NCBI GenBank assembly: GCA_900660155.1
Contig: CABFPE010000524.1
Location: 233,708-297,707 of the forward strand
Length of the DNA: 64,000 nucleotides
Source: Hofstenia miamia
Taxonomy: Eukaryota; Xenacoelomorpha; Acoela; Hofsteniidae
Direction of reading: 5' to 3'
A program made the position numbers and the translations under genes. Below are positions 53,701-61,659 of this stretch, piece by piece. The first letter of the stretch is position 1. Every line of letters begins with the position of its first letter. The notes beneath the pieces were generated by a model. It did no database searches. It had not been told where the DNA came from and worked only from the letters and a program-made list of their open reading frames with translations.

Positions 53701-56700
53701 CGCTTTAAAATGCTTACAAGCTTGTGCATGTGATTTATTTCAATCATGTTAAATAATGTTTTCGTATATTTTGTGTCAATCAATGGTGCCCTCTTAATTG
53801 TCACTTTTCTCTGCTCTGGAACACTGAATCATTACTAGTTTGCAATCTATTGAAAACCCTATCTCGTCTGGGGAAGGGGGTTGCTTCCCCATCGCCCTCT
53901 AGAGAAATAATATTATATCTCTAGTTTGAAAGAAGATTTAGGCTTAATTTTTTTTTACTGCTCTTGGAAATATATTAGGAAAAGAAATAATTAAAAGTGG
54001 TATTAATTTTGTGATTATTTTTTGAGATATATTCATTTTGTTCCACAAAACCATTATTTTATTAATTTCATTCTGAGATCAATAAGTTGTTCTGTAAATG
54101 TTTAATATATTTCATATTCATTGGCTTACAAATGGATGTTTGTATGCTTAGCTATATGTTAGCTATGACCCTGTGAATTTTCAGCTCCATTCAATTATAG
54201 AAACATATATTTTTCAAAAAATTTGACAATAGGGTCAATTTCCTGACGTAAGTGTCCCTTATGACTTCAGAGCACCAGAATACCGATTTTTTTGTTCTCT
54301 TAGTGTTCAGTCATATGTAAGCTATAGACCTGCTTGATGATGAATATCATTAATTTTAAGAGTAGGTGCTGTTGGACCACCACCTCGGTTTTAAAGGTGA
54401 AAGAAAAGCACGTTCGAGATAGGGTTATGATTCGTTTAATATATTCTTGGTCATTTGTAATAAAAGTTTGTTAGCTTTTCATACTTCGATCCGTACACAT
54501 TTGATCTATTTTGAATAAATTCTTAGCAGTTTTATCTAAATTCGTATAAAGCGTGATTTCATATAAACATGGTTTCATATCACATTGAAAATTTGCAACG
54601 CGTTTCTTTATTTTGCATATTTTTTTCATAATGCTTTTTTGACATTTAAGACAAACAGGTCGAAAATTTCAAAATAAATATTGTCACCTGGCTAGAATTT
54701 GATTGCTAATGCAGTGTTTATCCTGGTAACATATTTTTGTGTATAAGGACATCGATATGTCTGATTTTTGCCATGTTTCGCATTTACCGTGGGTATTTCA
54801 TCCCAATACCTCTCCTATTGTTCAATTTTTCGCTTCGTTAATCTGCTTTATTTTTTCTTTTCAATTTTTCATTAAGTTAATGGAATTTTTCTTTTTCTCT
54901 TTATAAACTAATTTAAAAATCATGGTTCAGGAAGCAATTAGTCTAATATTTACTAAATGTCATTTTAAAATTATATCAGTGTTCACATTCGACGTCTAAT
55001 AACTTGATTGCAAATCACTTAATGGTTAATTTTTAAATTAAACGCTTTTACTACACTTACTGCGAGAGTCTTCATTTTTGTCCTTCGATTTTTCAATTTA
55101 AGCATTAAAATTTCAATTCACGGACTCATTACGCCCATCGGTGGTGCTTAACCTTAAATATAAATTTATACTACTACACTTATTTATGTATATCTAAGCG
55201 CTGCCTTTTACGCAGTGTGACCATATTAAGTTTAACAGATTTATTTAACAGTAGCTAGAATATATTTATTTAACCGACGTGTTTAACAGATTTCTTACTG
55301 AACCTGATTGATAATGATAGAAAGGTATTTTATAATGGCAAATGTCTCGTACAAATGGCATTGCAATTGCAATATTGATTTCCAGTTTTTTCAGGAAAAA
55401 TGATACAATTGAATAAATTCCCGCAGAACTAGCATGCGAGAGTAAGAGTAAAATTCGGGTCACTTTGCTAACTAAAGTGGTTAATCGTGGCAATAATAAG
55501 CAGATGCTTTAAAATAACTTTAAGTTTATTTATATAGTTTATATAGTTAACTGATCTGTTAAGCAGATTATGAATATGGTCATCACTGCTCCATGGACTC
55601 CTAGGAGTCCATGGCTACTCCCACTTGTATTTGATAATTAAAATTGGTGACAAAATAATGGTGACACTGTTAGTAAACTTAACATCTGCTGTCTAAAATG
55701 TCTGCGCGCATAGATTGTAATTCGAGAAATCGTTGCAGAATATCGAATTGTAGCTTTATCATTCACTTTTCAGACAGAGGGGCTTCTTATATATTTTCAC
55801 TGAATTTTATCAAATTTCCTGCACTTACTTGTGAAATATCTTTTTATAATTTCTAAAATTTAACATGGCCATGAATTTTTATTTTACGAATATTGCTTGA
55901 TTTAAAAATCATTTCTGCATGGTATTCTCTTTTATTCAAAACACTTTAAGACTTTTTCAATTTTGTATTGAATTTAAATTGTGCAACTATAGTTAGCGTT
56001 TCGAAACATTTTTTTCAGTTATTTTTTCTAGGTATTTAATTGAAGTGTTTTAGTGCGATTTCGGCTTTGCCAAAAAGATTAACAGTAAGAAGACGTGGAC
56101 ATTTTGCGGTACACCCGAATACGTTCCTCCTGAAATCATTCTCAACAAGGGACACGATTTTACTGCCGATTATTGGTCACTAGGAATTTTGATGTTTGAG
56201 TTGCTCACAGGAAAGTAAGAACCTTTCAATCCCATTTATTAGCGCTACAAATTGCAATTTATCAAGTTATTTTCAGTGACTGAGAATGGGACTCCCTAAG
56301 GGTGTAGCAATTCACTTCGCATATTGTCACGTTTGCTAACAATTTACAGTTCCCAGTGGAGCAATGAAAAACCCCTAGAATCACATATAAAGCATTCCCA
56401 ATGAATGCCGCCCATATACTATTCAAACTTCAAGCACAACATATGCACTTTAATAGGTAGAAATAAAGATTCATTTCACAGATTTCTAGAAGGAACAACA
56501 TTTTTCAGAAATGTAGTGAAATTAATTTTGTAAAATATACATAAAACAGTAAAAGGGCTCATTGGCTATATAATTTACAATTTCTGAAGTGTTCTTGTTT
56601 GGAATACAATTGGCCAAATAACCCGACCTCGTCAGTAGACGCTATGCGCCAGCTAACATAATGATCTTTGAGATATTTCTGTCTGAAAATCCTTCGTTTG

Positions 56701-59700
56701 GCATTTGCTTTTAATCATCCTCAACAAATATTCCTTCTAAAATATGAAAATTTTTATTTGTCATGACTGTAAGTCCTTTCAAGTACCTTTAAGTATATTG
56801 TTGAATTTGTTTATAATAAGTGCTACCATCTTCTTCACATTTGTTTGAATTTTTCTTTATATACGCGTACATAAAACTACTAAACAAGTTTAGAATGAGA
56901 TTATGCGTGCCCTATGAATTGCTAAGGATACTAATTTAGTTCATTTCAATATCATTTTAAGATTTCTTTTAATAGCCAACATTTGTGAATCACTAGTGTT
57001 GAAAATGGGGAGATTTGTTCAGTGAGGCGGCGAGTCGTAGGTCCCCATGGGATTCCATGGACTTAGTGGTGTGGAGACGAAATCTGGCACCATGGATTTC
57101 TGGGGATTTGTGGAGCTAGTACTGTAATTCTAAGCTCCATTATAAAGGTAGCTTTATTGCTTTCCCCAAATTGAAGCAAAAAACGACATATCTATTCTAC
57201 ATTATTGGCCAACGATATCAACTTCAATGTGAGACTATAATGGCTATTATCGATCCTCTACCTAAAAATACTTTCCCTGCATGTGAAATAGCATCAGAAA
57301 GAAAAAACAATAATTAAAATCGTTTTTTTTTCAAAATTCTGATTTTTTAAATGAACAATTAAATGGATTCTTCAACAGAATATAACAAATACTTCTGAGG
57401 AGCACGTTGAAACTGAAAGCACTATCTTTGGAAGACAGCAATAGTGAATAACATTTTTTCGCAATTGTTTTACAAATTATATTAAAAAATAATTTTGCTA
57501 TTTTTAGTATTTTAATTATTTATTTAGATTATCATTTGAGATTTAAAATTTTTAAATTTCTTTAGCCCTCCGTTTGCTGCGTCCGATCCAATGAAGACTT
57601 ATAGTATTATTCTGAACGGGATTGACACAATTCCATTTCCCAAGAAATTAGCCAAAGCTGCACAGCTGCTTATCAGAAGACTTTGTAGAGAGACTCCAAA
57701 TGATAGACTGGGTGCTGGGAAGAGTGGAATACGTGAAATCAAAAAACACAAGTTCGTTCAAATTTACTTACTATAGTTTTTTATTGAATGGTATTGAATT
57801 GCTTCAAACATATCTGTTACTATGTATTGGACTTGTAGTCAAATTTTGCGTAGTTCCACATTGAAAAAAATGCATTAGTCATCTTCAACGAAAACCCATG
57901 GTCAGTAACCGTATACTAAATGAAAACGTCGTTTCACTACTGAAAAGGTCTATTGACTTTATGCAGTTAAAAACGGATTGACCATTATTGGTTGCATTAA
58001 ATTCACTAGTTTTAGTCTTGATTTTATATAAAATCGGTGTGGTGTAGTCAGAGTTACACGATTATTAATGTCAAAAGCGGAACGCGTGTAAATTTCGAAG
58101 TGATATTTTCAATACTATCTTGTTCCTAGTTACAGAGATATGAGCGACTGAACAGCGCTATAATATTTGAAATGGACGATTTTAACCACTACGATTTTTT
58201 ACATATTACCGTTGACCGAACGTAATGAATATATGCTAAACAAATCTTAAAGAAATTTCCTATCAGATGGCGTAAATTTCTTTGAAATCAGCCAAATAGG
58301 TACGGAAATTTATGCGTTTAACCCTATTCTTCACAAGGAGGAATAAATTTACCCCTCCTAAGTGAATTTTTATTAATAACTTTATTTTTAAGCCATATTT
58401 AAAAGGTTGGCTAAACTTTTCACCACATTAAATTTAGTTTTACACATTCTGTGAAAATTTTAGGCTGAAAGCGTTTTTGTCAGAGAATTATGACTATTTT
58501 GTCAACGGTTATTGACATTTATTTTAATATGGAAATATAAAATTGACTTGACAAAAACAAAAAATGCTGATATCAGCATTAATTACTACAAATTAATATG
58601 CCTTAAGTTACTACTAGACCTTATAATTTGTGTTTTGAATAGAAAAAAATTAAAAGTTGACCAAAAATAATAACCATTTTGACATAAGACACCTCTTAGC
58701 ATTTTTATCAATTTTTTAATCAAAAAATGTTGACGTCAGCAAAAATGCCTGGTTAAAAGTTTTGGAATTTTTTTAATTTTTTATCTCATATTATCTTTGT
58801 GCCAAACTTCATGACAATAGCATTCATATATCAAAAATAAACCTGGGGTATTTTTACCTCCCTCCCCCTTGTGAAACCAACGTACATAAAAAGGTTGTAA
58901 GGATTGATTCACGAAATAACACACAGGTTATCATATTAATATATTGGTAAATTCTTTATTTGACCTAAAGCAACATATTTAAGTTTCCTTTTTAACCCGT
59001 CATAAACTAAGAATAAGAATTAATGTAGAGGTTACAAAAAGGGTTGTGTAATGAAATTTCGGTCGCAGCAAAACCTTTAGAACATTTTGGTTGGTTTTTC
59101 AACAAGCGTTTGTTGCGACCCTTAGGGCAAGAATATTGACCTCTATTTTATCATAGTTAAGAATGTTCTCTTTATTCGACGATAATACACAATCGCATTC
59201 TCTTTGCGAGTTTAACTTTTATTAATTATACGTCATTGTCAGTAAAGAGGAAATATGACTTTTTAAATCAGGCACTTATCAAATGACTTCCTGCTGATTG
59301 CCTTTTACAGCACACTCTGTAGCAAATTGATCATAGTGCTGAATTTTTATTCTGTTTTCTGATTTGTAATTTTGACAACTTTATTTTTATTACACAACTG
59401 CTATTTACTACTAAACAGGCATCTTTATGATGCGTTGTATTAAACCTATTGTAAATAATAATATTCGAATTTCATAGATTTATCATGCTAAAGGTTTTCC
59501 ATTTCATCAATTTAATGCTGCTTCTCCATAAAAGACAAGCAGTTGCTCTCTGAAGGTTGCTTTCACAGAAGGTTACTTCCGCCATAATTTCTCTGTAGTA
59601 CCAATTTAGTCGATAAATATGGCTTATTGTTTACCTAAGACTTATCTTAACCCTAAACCCTAATAGCAACCTTAACTCTTTAAAATACTAAAAATAGATA

Positions 59701-61525
59701 ATGACTATAGATTAATGCGTATCTAAATATCTTGCAACTACAAAGTCATTATGGTGAAAATCATTCTCTGTGAGAGCCATCTTGAAAGCAGTCTTCCTGA
59801 AAGAATTAGTCCGAATATCGTGTACAAAATATTATATTTTTATAAGTACCAAAATATATAGTGGAAATTTCTATATTTCTGAAGTATAAATATTTACAAC
59901 TCATATTTGAAGATTTTTCAATGGGGAACACTGCAGTTGCATATTTCATATGCTTTTTATATTTTATTCCACGATTTAATACTTACAGATGTATTATAAA
60001 ATTATAGTTTTTCTATCTATTTTGAAATTTTTGCAATCTAAATTGAAATTTTTGCAATCTAAAATATTTTTTTGCAATCTAAATTGAAATTTTTGCAATC
60101 TAAATTAAAATTATTGCAATCTAAATTAAAATTTTTTTTAACTTATTTTGACTTTTTTTAGTTAGTTAAAAGAATNATTTCAAATATATATTTTTTAATA
60201 ACATCTGAAACGGCAAAAATGAAACTGACATTACTTAAAAAATAAGCAGGTTATAACTTGTTAAACTGAACTTTAAATAAATAACGTACAACACACTTAT
60301 TACACAAAATCGTTGTTTAGATTTACCGCGCTTTTATCAAGGCTTAAACACAGTGTCATTTTTGCAGTTACAGACGTTACTAATATGTTAGGCAACCGAA
60401 TTTCACGATACATAAACGATCAAGTTGAAACAGATTCATTGAGAGAAACCAATAATTTGCAGGACGGGGAAGATATGACTGGATATATTGTTGACACAAT
60501 CACACAGTCTTCTTATATCCCCCAAGACCCGTCGGAAACCACTTCAAATCTCCAGCAAAAGAGAGGTTATAAAATTGTGTCACTTGAAACAAGAGACTTA
60601 ATATTTAAAAATGCAGATACAAAATCCGTATATGAGCTTTCTATGCTTTACGGAGTTAAAGAGACGACAGTAAGAGCTATAATAAAAAATAGTGATACTA
60701 GAGGCTGCATAAAACCCTTGCCCAAAGGAGGCGACTATAGATCTAAGCTAACATAAGAGCAAAAATATCAGATTAGGGCTTGGGTTGATGAAGATGCTGT
60801 AGTTCGTCTAAAAGTTTTACGTGACCGTGTAGAGAGTGAGTTTGGTTTGGTTGTTTCTGTATCAACTATAGACAGAGTGTTGAGAAGCTTTCACTTTTTT
60901 ATATATCAGAATAAATTATTCTGGATTTAATTTGAATAAACGCCTGCGAACCTATGCATGTTCAATTACGAATGCAATTATTACGCGGTATGTATTACAT
61001 TATAATGGATAATTTGACTCCAATAATTTCGCATTTTTATTTCGTTTTATATACATTCAGACAAGGTGTGCACATAATAATTTAAAATATGCATAAAATT
61101 TGTACAACAATCTAAAAGATTGCCTAAATATCTGGAAAAATTGTGTTCATAATTTTTATATATTGAAACTAATTTTTTGGAGGCTATTTCACAATATTTC
61201 ATAGTCGTAAACGGGTCTCATGTTTTCACATCTTTGTTTAAAAATACTGTTTCAGATTAACGGTAGTCAATTTACTCTTGCTTTAGATGGTTTGAAGGAT
61301 TCAATTGGGATGGCTTGTCCAAGAAGAGCCTAAGGCCTCCAATTATTCCGGTGGTAAGCTTTTTAGATATTTGTTTAATGGGCTTGTGTTAAACTCAATC
61401 ATTTGCGAATGAGGATAATATTTTAGGTAAGTTCCACAACAGATCACCGTAATTTTGATCCTTATGATGAGGATTTGGATCCACCTCCTCCCGATGACAC
61501 TTCAGGATGGGACTCTGCTTTCTGA
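15921..61525 (+). CDS. cGMP-dependent protein kinase (PKG) gene, 12 in-order coding exons
   Basis: Serine/threonine kinase activated by cGMP in the cytosol; family members phosphorylate proteins controlling calcium, ion channels and contraction. The exons in order encode an N-terminal coiled coil, an autoinhibitory segment with KKVAVSAEP, cyclic-nucleotide domain A with [17 protein letters not shown], a divergent domain B, the glycine loop [11 protein letters not shown], then CDFGFAKK, the activation segment [34 protein letters not shown], and a tail ending [14 protein letters not shown]. Phases match at all junctions except 50518 to 56054, where exons with the catalytic lysine and HRD loop are not found; a 1000-N gap lies there. 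In-order exons give 380 + 170 residues; adding the 30-residue exon at 63894 and about 94 still missing would bring it close to the 671-686 of human PRKG1. Family assignment is very secure; orthology to PRKG1 rather than another PKG is inferred from the N-terminus. Confidence 0.93.
16269..16435 (+). CDS. PKG exon 2: start of cyclic-nucleotide domain A
   Basis: Acceptor TCTTTTAG|AACAAAAG, donor ATGGAAG|GTAAT, entering in phase 2 and leaving in phase 1. Encodes [18 protein letters not shown], then [15 protein letters not shown], then [18 protein letters not shown], which is closely similar to human PKG I (SKDLIKEAILDNDFMKNLE ... EGDVGSLVYVMED). This covers the linker helix and first beta strands of CNB-A. 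The next intron is 15.9 kb, the longest in the gene. Confidence 0.95.
18824..19433. mobile_element. hAT-like element with TACCGCGGTA words
   Basis: Left region TAGAGATGTGCGCGGTAGAC, CTACCGCATACCGCTG, CCCGCGGTATACCG, TTACCGCGGTAACC; right region CACCGCGGCGTACCTCGG, TATTCCACGGTGTGCCGC, ACCCTTG. Sub-terminal GGTATACCG-type words in both orientations with an AT-rich, non-coding centre are typical of hAT non-autonomous families. Candidate 8-bp flanks (AATTTTCA / CATATTCA) agree at only 6 of 8 positions and need a slightly different left end, so the target duplication is unproven. Confidence 0.5.
25138..25332. mobile_element. GGTCCC-family MITE, copy 3
   Basis: Contains CAGTCCCGTCCCATG, CATGGGGGTCCCATC, the core CTATTTTGACAAAAATGG ... 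TTATGAGTAG, and CTGGTCCCAATTT, in the same order and orientation as the copy at 14884. Ends are not sharply defined. Confidence 0.5.
29261..29539. mobile_element. short hAT-type MITE with target duplication
   Basis: Starts CAGGCGTGGATTTAGGA followed by AGAGGGGGCTC; the other end reads, inverted, CAAGGGGCGATTTTTGGGA followed by GGAGG. Direct flanks are ATTTTACG (29253-29260) and GTTTTACG (29540-29547), matching at 7 of 8, the target length of hAT transposons. About 280 bp with no coding capacity. Confidence 0.65.
32295..32408 (+). CDS. PKG exon 3: phosphate-binding cassette of domain A
   Basis: Acceptor GTTTAG|ATGG, donor GTCAAAG|GTAAGT, phase 1 in and out. Encodes [20 protein letters not shown], then [18 protein letters not shown]. 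The cassette [14 protein letters not shown] is identical to that of vertebrate PKG I, with the Glu and Arg that hold the ribose and cyclic phosphate and the Thr in RTA that favours cGMP over cAMP. Site A should therefore bind cGMP. Confidence 0.96.
32409..33250 (+). other. PKG intron 3 (842 nt)
   Basis: GTAAGT...TTTAG. AT-rich, nothing else recognised. Confidence 0.85.
33251..33356 (+). CDS. PKG exon 4: end of domain A
   Basis: Acceptor AAATTTAG|CTTC, donor CAAAAA|GTACGT; phase 1 in, 2 out. Encodes [20 protein letters not shown], then [15 protein letters not shown], aligned with human [20 protein letters not shown] and HTEYMEFLKS. It covers the last strands and C-helix of CNB-A and the switch helix to CNB-B. 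It is followed by a 46-nt intron, the smallest in the gene. Confidence 0.95.
33403..33544 (+). CDS. PKG exon 5: first half of domain B
   Basis: Acceptor TTCTTAG|AGTATC, donor GGAGAG|GTAGTG; phase 2 in, 0 out. Encodes [20 protein letters not shown], then [20 protein letters not shown], then IVSKGE, which aligns with human TFQSLPEEILSKLADVLEE ... YIIRQGARGDTFFIISKG. This part is conserved, unlike the second half in the next exon. Confidence 0.94.
33545..36835 (+). other. PKG intron 5 (3.3 kb)
   Basis: GTAGTG...TTTAG. Contains (TA)n runs at about 33963-33981, 34313-34352 and 35683-35727 with a TATATA extension to about 35750. The stretch around 33805-33905 has CCGAATGTCGACCGAAC-type words that may be a decayed element. 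No gene. Confidence 0.75.
35683..35750. repeat. (TA)n microsatellite
   Basis: One of the longest resolved TA runs in the window, about 20 or more dinucleotides with one interruption. Confidence 0.95.
36836..36987 (+). CDS. PKG exon 6: degenerate phosphate-binding cassette of domain B
   Basis: Acceptor TATTTAG|TGC, donor GATCAGGA|GTGAGT; phase 0 in, 2 out. Encodes [20 protein letters not shown], then [20 protein letters not shown], then [11 protein letters not shown]. It aligns with human VNVTREDS ... [20 protein letters not shown] ... CLVIDRDSF. FGE is kept, but the position of the conserved Arg of the RTA triplet is Asn (NIN). Site B therefore probably binds cGMP weakly or not at all, if this exon is the one used. 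Confidence 0.88.
36988..42696 (+). other. PKG intron 6 (5.7 kb)
   Basis: GTGAGT...TTTTAG. Holds the hAT-like element 39445-41076 and a small CpG-containing GC-richer patch at about 37510-37670 of unknown nature. No other gene recognised. Confidence 0.8.
39445..41076. mobile_element. 1.6-kb hAT-like non-autonomous transposon with 8-bp target duplication
   Basis: Left terminus CAGGGGCCTGCGGTATACC; right terminus, read inverted, TAGGGCCCGGCAGTATG, agreeing at most of the first 15 positions. Sub-terminal words follow: ATACCGCGGCATTTTGACA on the left; GATACCGTGGTATTTTG and GATACCGGACCGAACCG on the right. Immediate flanks are CCTGGCAC (39437-39444) and CCTAGCAC (41077-41084), identical at 7 of 8, as expected for a hAT target duplication. 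The interior is AT-rich; its open frames (40342-40629, 40713-40949) resemble no transposase, so it needed transposase from elsewhere. A (TA)n run near 40980-40996 sits just inside the right end. Confidence 0.8.
42697..42771 (+). CDS. PKG exon 7: end of domain B and linker to kinase
   Basis: Acceptor ATTTTAG|ATCATAC, donor CATACGAA|GTAAGT; phase 2 in and out. Encodes [20 protein letters not shown] and then KAHT, aligned with human [20 protein letters not shown]. It is the C-helix of CNB-B and the start of the linker to the catalytic domain. Confidence 0.9.
45768..47137. repeat. 685-bp direct tandem duplication
   Basis: Unit 1 is 45768-46452 and unit 2 is 46453-47137, directly abutting with an offset of exactly 685. 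By eye only two substitutions were seen (45779 G against 46464 A; 45840 A against 46525 T). Identical 74-codon minus-strand frames in both units (45816-46040 and 46501-46725) reflect the duplication, not a recognised gene. It is either a very recent duplication or a collapsed/expanded haplotype join. Confidence 0.97.
48858..49099. mobile_element. GGTCCC-family MITE, inverted copy 4
   Basis: Contains CTCATGGGGCTGGGACC, TGAGACCAGGATTTC, the inverted core ATATTACTCATAATTTTTTT ... GGTCAAAATAGAAG, and CATGGGACTGGGACCG. Ends are roughly CATAGGTGTTACTGATCCC and CCGGCGAATCCTA, consistent with TAGG termini. No firm target duplication. Confidence 0.55.
50431..50518 (+). CDS. PKG exon 8: start of kinase domain, glycine-rich loop
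   Basis: Acceptor TTGTTTAG|AGAAAGG, donor GTGCAATTG|GTAGGC; phase 2 in, 0 out. Encodes [20 protein letters not shown] and VGGFGRVQL, aligned with human [30 protein letters not shown]. The GVGGFGRV loop covers the ATP phosphates. The exon that should follow, with the catalytic lysine (AMKILKK in relatives), is not found downstream in order. Confidence 0.94.
51673..52672. other. assembly gap (exactly 1000 N)
   Basis: A round number of N suggests a placeholder of unknown true size. The right edge is an (AT)n run (52673-52691). Confidence 0.99.
53855..54426. mobile_element. MITE candidate with 12-bp perfect inverted ends
   Basis: AACCCTATCTCG at 53855-53866 and its exact inverse CGAGATAGGGTT at 54415-54426, 572 bp overall. 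A small hairpin GGGGAAGGGGGTTGCTTCCCC lies just inside the left end. The CCCTAT termini resemble piggyBac-type ends, but the flanks are not clear TTAA, so the superfamily is open. No coding capacity. Confidence 0.4.
55213..55588. mobile_element. MITE candidate with CAGTG...CACTG ends
   Basis: The left end CAGTGTGACCATATT and the inverse of the right end CAGTGATGACCATATT match apart from one inserted base. TTTAACAG/CTGTTAA words recur inside both ends. The size, CAGTG termini and sub-terminal words suggest a hAT MITE. The 8-bp flanks (CTTTTACG / CTCCATGG) do not match well. A perfect 24-bp palindrome starts 2 bp beyond the right end. Confidence 0.5.
55591..55614. repeat. perfect 24-bp palindrome
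   Basis: CCATGGACTCCT followed directly by its reverse complement, with no spacer; symmetry stops at the next base on each side. GC-rich against AT-rich surroundings. Confidence 0.95.
56054..56214 (+). CDS. PKG exon: DFG motif to helix F
   Basis: Acceptor GTTTTAG|TGCGAT, donor ACAGGAAA|GTAAGA; phase 0 in, 2 out. Encodes [20 protein letters not shown], then [20 protein letters not shown], then [16 protein letters not shown] binds magnesium; the Thr in TFCGTPE is the activation-loop phosphorylation site of AGC kinases. Differences from most PKGs are Cys before DFG (usually Val), a loop one residue shorter after FAKK, and PPE in place of the usual APE. Confidence 0.96.
56215..57565 (+). other. 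PKG intron between DFG exon and C-lobe exon (1.35 kb)
   Basis: GTAAGA...TTTAG. Contains a fragment of a CCCCACA-type element (57006-57124); otherwise nothing recognised. Confidence 0.85.
57006..57124. mobile_element. fragment of CCCCACA-type element
   Basis: GGTCCCCATGGGATTCCATG, then TTAGTGGTGTGGAGACG, then GGGGATTTGTGGAG resemble the inverse of the end words in the element at 14153-14870. Ends not defined. Confidence 0.35.
57566..57751 (+). CDS. PKG exon: kinase C-lobe
   Basis: Acceptor CTTTAG|CCCTCC, donor CACAA|GTTCGT; phase 2 in and out. Encodes [20 protein letters not shown], then [20 protein letters not shown], then [20 protein letters not shown], then H. It aligns with human [23 protein letters not shown] ... 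[23 protein letters not shown]. The conserved Arg of NDRLG closes the kinase fold (subdomain XI). Confidence 0.96.
58330..58875. mobile_element. MITE with about 27-31-bp inverted ends
   Basis: The left arm TTCACAAGGAGGAATAAATT TACCCC and the right arm read inverted, TTCACAAGGGGGAGGGAGG TAAAAATACCCC, pair with a few differences and a short length difference. Total about 546 bp, non-coding. A perfect 18-bp palindrome lies near its middle (58563-58580). The target duplication is not clear and the superfamily unknown. Confidence 0.6.
58563..58580. repeat. perfect 18-bp palindrome
   Basis: AATGCTGAT followed by ATCAGCATT, exactly self-complementary, near the centre of the MITE 58330-58875. Confidence 0.9.
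60021..60133. repeat. 21-bp tandem repeat, about 5 copies
   Basis: The word TTGCAATCTAAATT recurs with GCAATCT at 60033, 60054, 60074, 60095 and 60116, spaced 20-21 bp. Units differ slightly from each other. Confidence 0.92.
60313..60930 (+). pseudogene. Tc1/mariner-like transposase N-terminal fragment
   Basis: The frame 60313-60756 is interrupted by TAA at 60754-60756, then continues in the same frame to TAA at 60928-60930. The first helix-turn-helix is at [20 protein letters not shown] followed by [17 protein letters not shown]; then GGDYRSKLT, then after the stop [20 protein letters not shown] and [16 protein letters not shown]. Two HTH units joined by a GG-R-KL linker and ending in a 'fh' segment are typical of the paired-like DNA-binding half of Tc1/mariner/IS630-type transposases. 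The next segment (NKRLRT) is in another frame and the DDE catalytic part was not found. A captured or domesticated fragment cannot be excluded, but the internal stop speaks for a relic. Confidence 0.65.
61287..61353 (+). CDS. PKG penultimate exon: start of AGC tail
   Basis: Acceptor GCTTTAG|ATGG, donor CCGGTG|GTAAGC; phase 2 in, 0 out. Encodes [20 protein letters not shown] and PV, matching human [22 protein letters not shown]. It begins the C-terminal tail that wraps around the kinase N-lobe. Confidence 0.96.
61427..61525 (+). CDS. PKG last exon: C-terminal tail and stop
   Basis: Acceptor ATTTTAG|GTAAGT after a 73-nt intron; phase 0. Encodes [20 protein letters not shown], then [12 protein letters not shown] and TGA at 61523-61525. 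It matches the human ending [27 protein letters not shown]. The acidic, proline-rich stretch and terminal GWDxxF are PKG signatures. The exon itself starts GTAAGT, a donor-like hexamer just after the acceptor. Confidence 0.96.
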   Translation, partial: VSSTTDHRNFDPYDEDLDPPPPDDTSGWDSAF

Positions 61526-61649
61526 TCCTAGTGGCCTTCTTCAATTGCTTCCCATTGATACAATTGTTTTTTACTTTTTTATTGCTTTGAATTTAATTTA
61601 ATAGAGCTTATTTATCAGTTTGGTCAGACCGAAGATGTGAAATTGTCAA

Positions 61650-61655
61650 AATAAA
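61650..61655 (+). terminator. candidate PKG polyadenylation signal
   Basis: AATAAA 125 bp after the stop codon, the first clear canonical hexamer downstream of the last exon. Confidence 0.6.
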
Positions 61656-61659
61656 GTTT

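Larger units (their letters stand above)
50519..56053 (+). other. interval lacking the expected PKG kinase exons
   Basis: Between exon 8 (phase 0 out) and the DFG exon (phase 0 in), relatives have about 120 residues with the catalytic lysine, helix C, hinge and YRDLKPEN loop. No such coding sequence was seen in the readable parts (50519-51672, 52673-56053) on either strand. The gap 51673-52672 is the likely place for missing exons. The right part holds two MITE candidates (53855-54426, 55213-55588). Confidence 0.7.
57752..61286 (+). other. PKG intron before the C-terminal exons (3.5 kb)
   Basis: GTTCGT...TTTAG. Contains a MITE (58330-58875), a 21-bp tandem repeat (60021-60133) and a Tc1/mariner-like transposase fragment (60313-60930). 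One ambiguous base at 60176. Confidence 0.85.
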
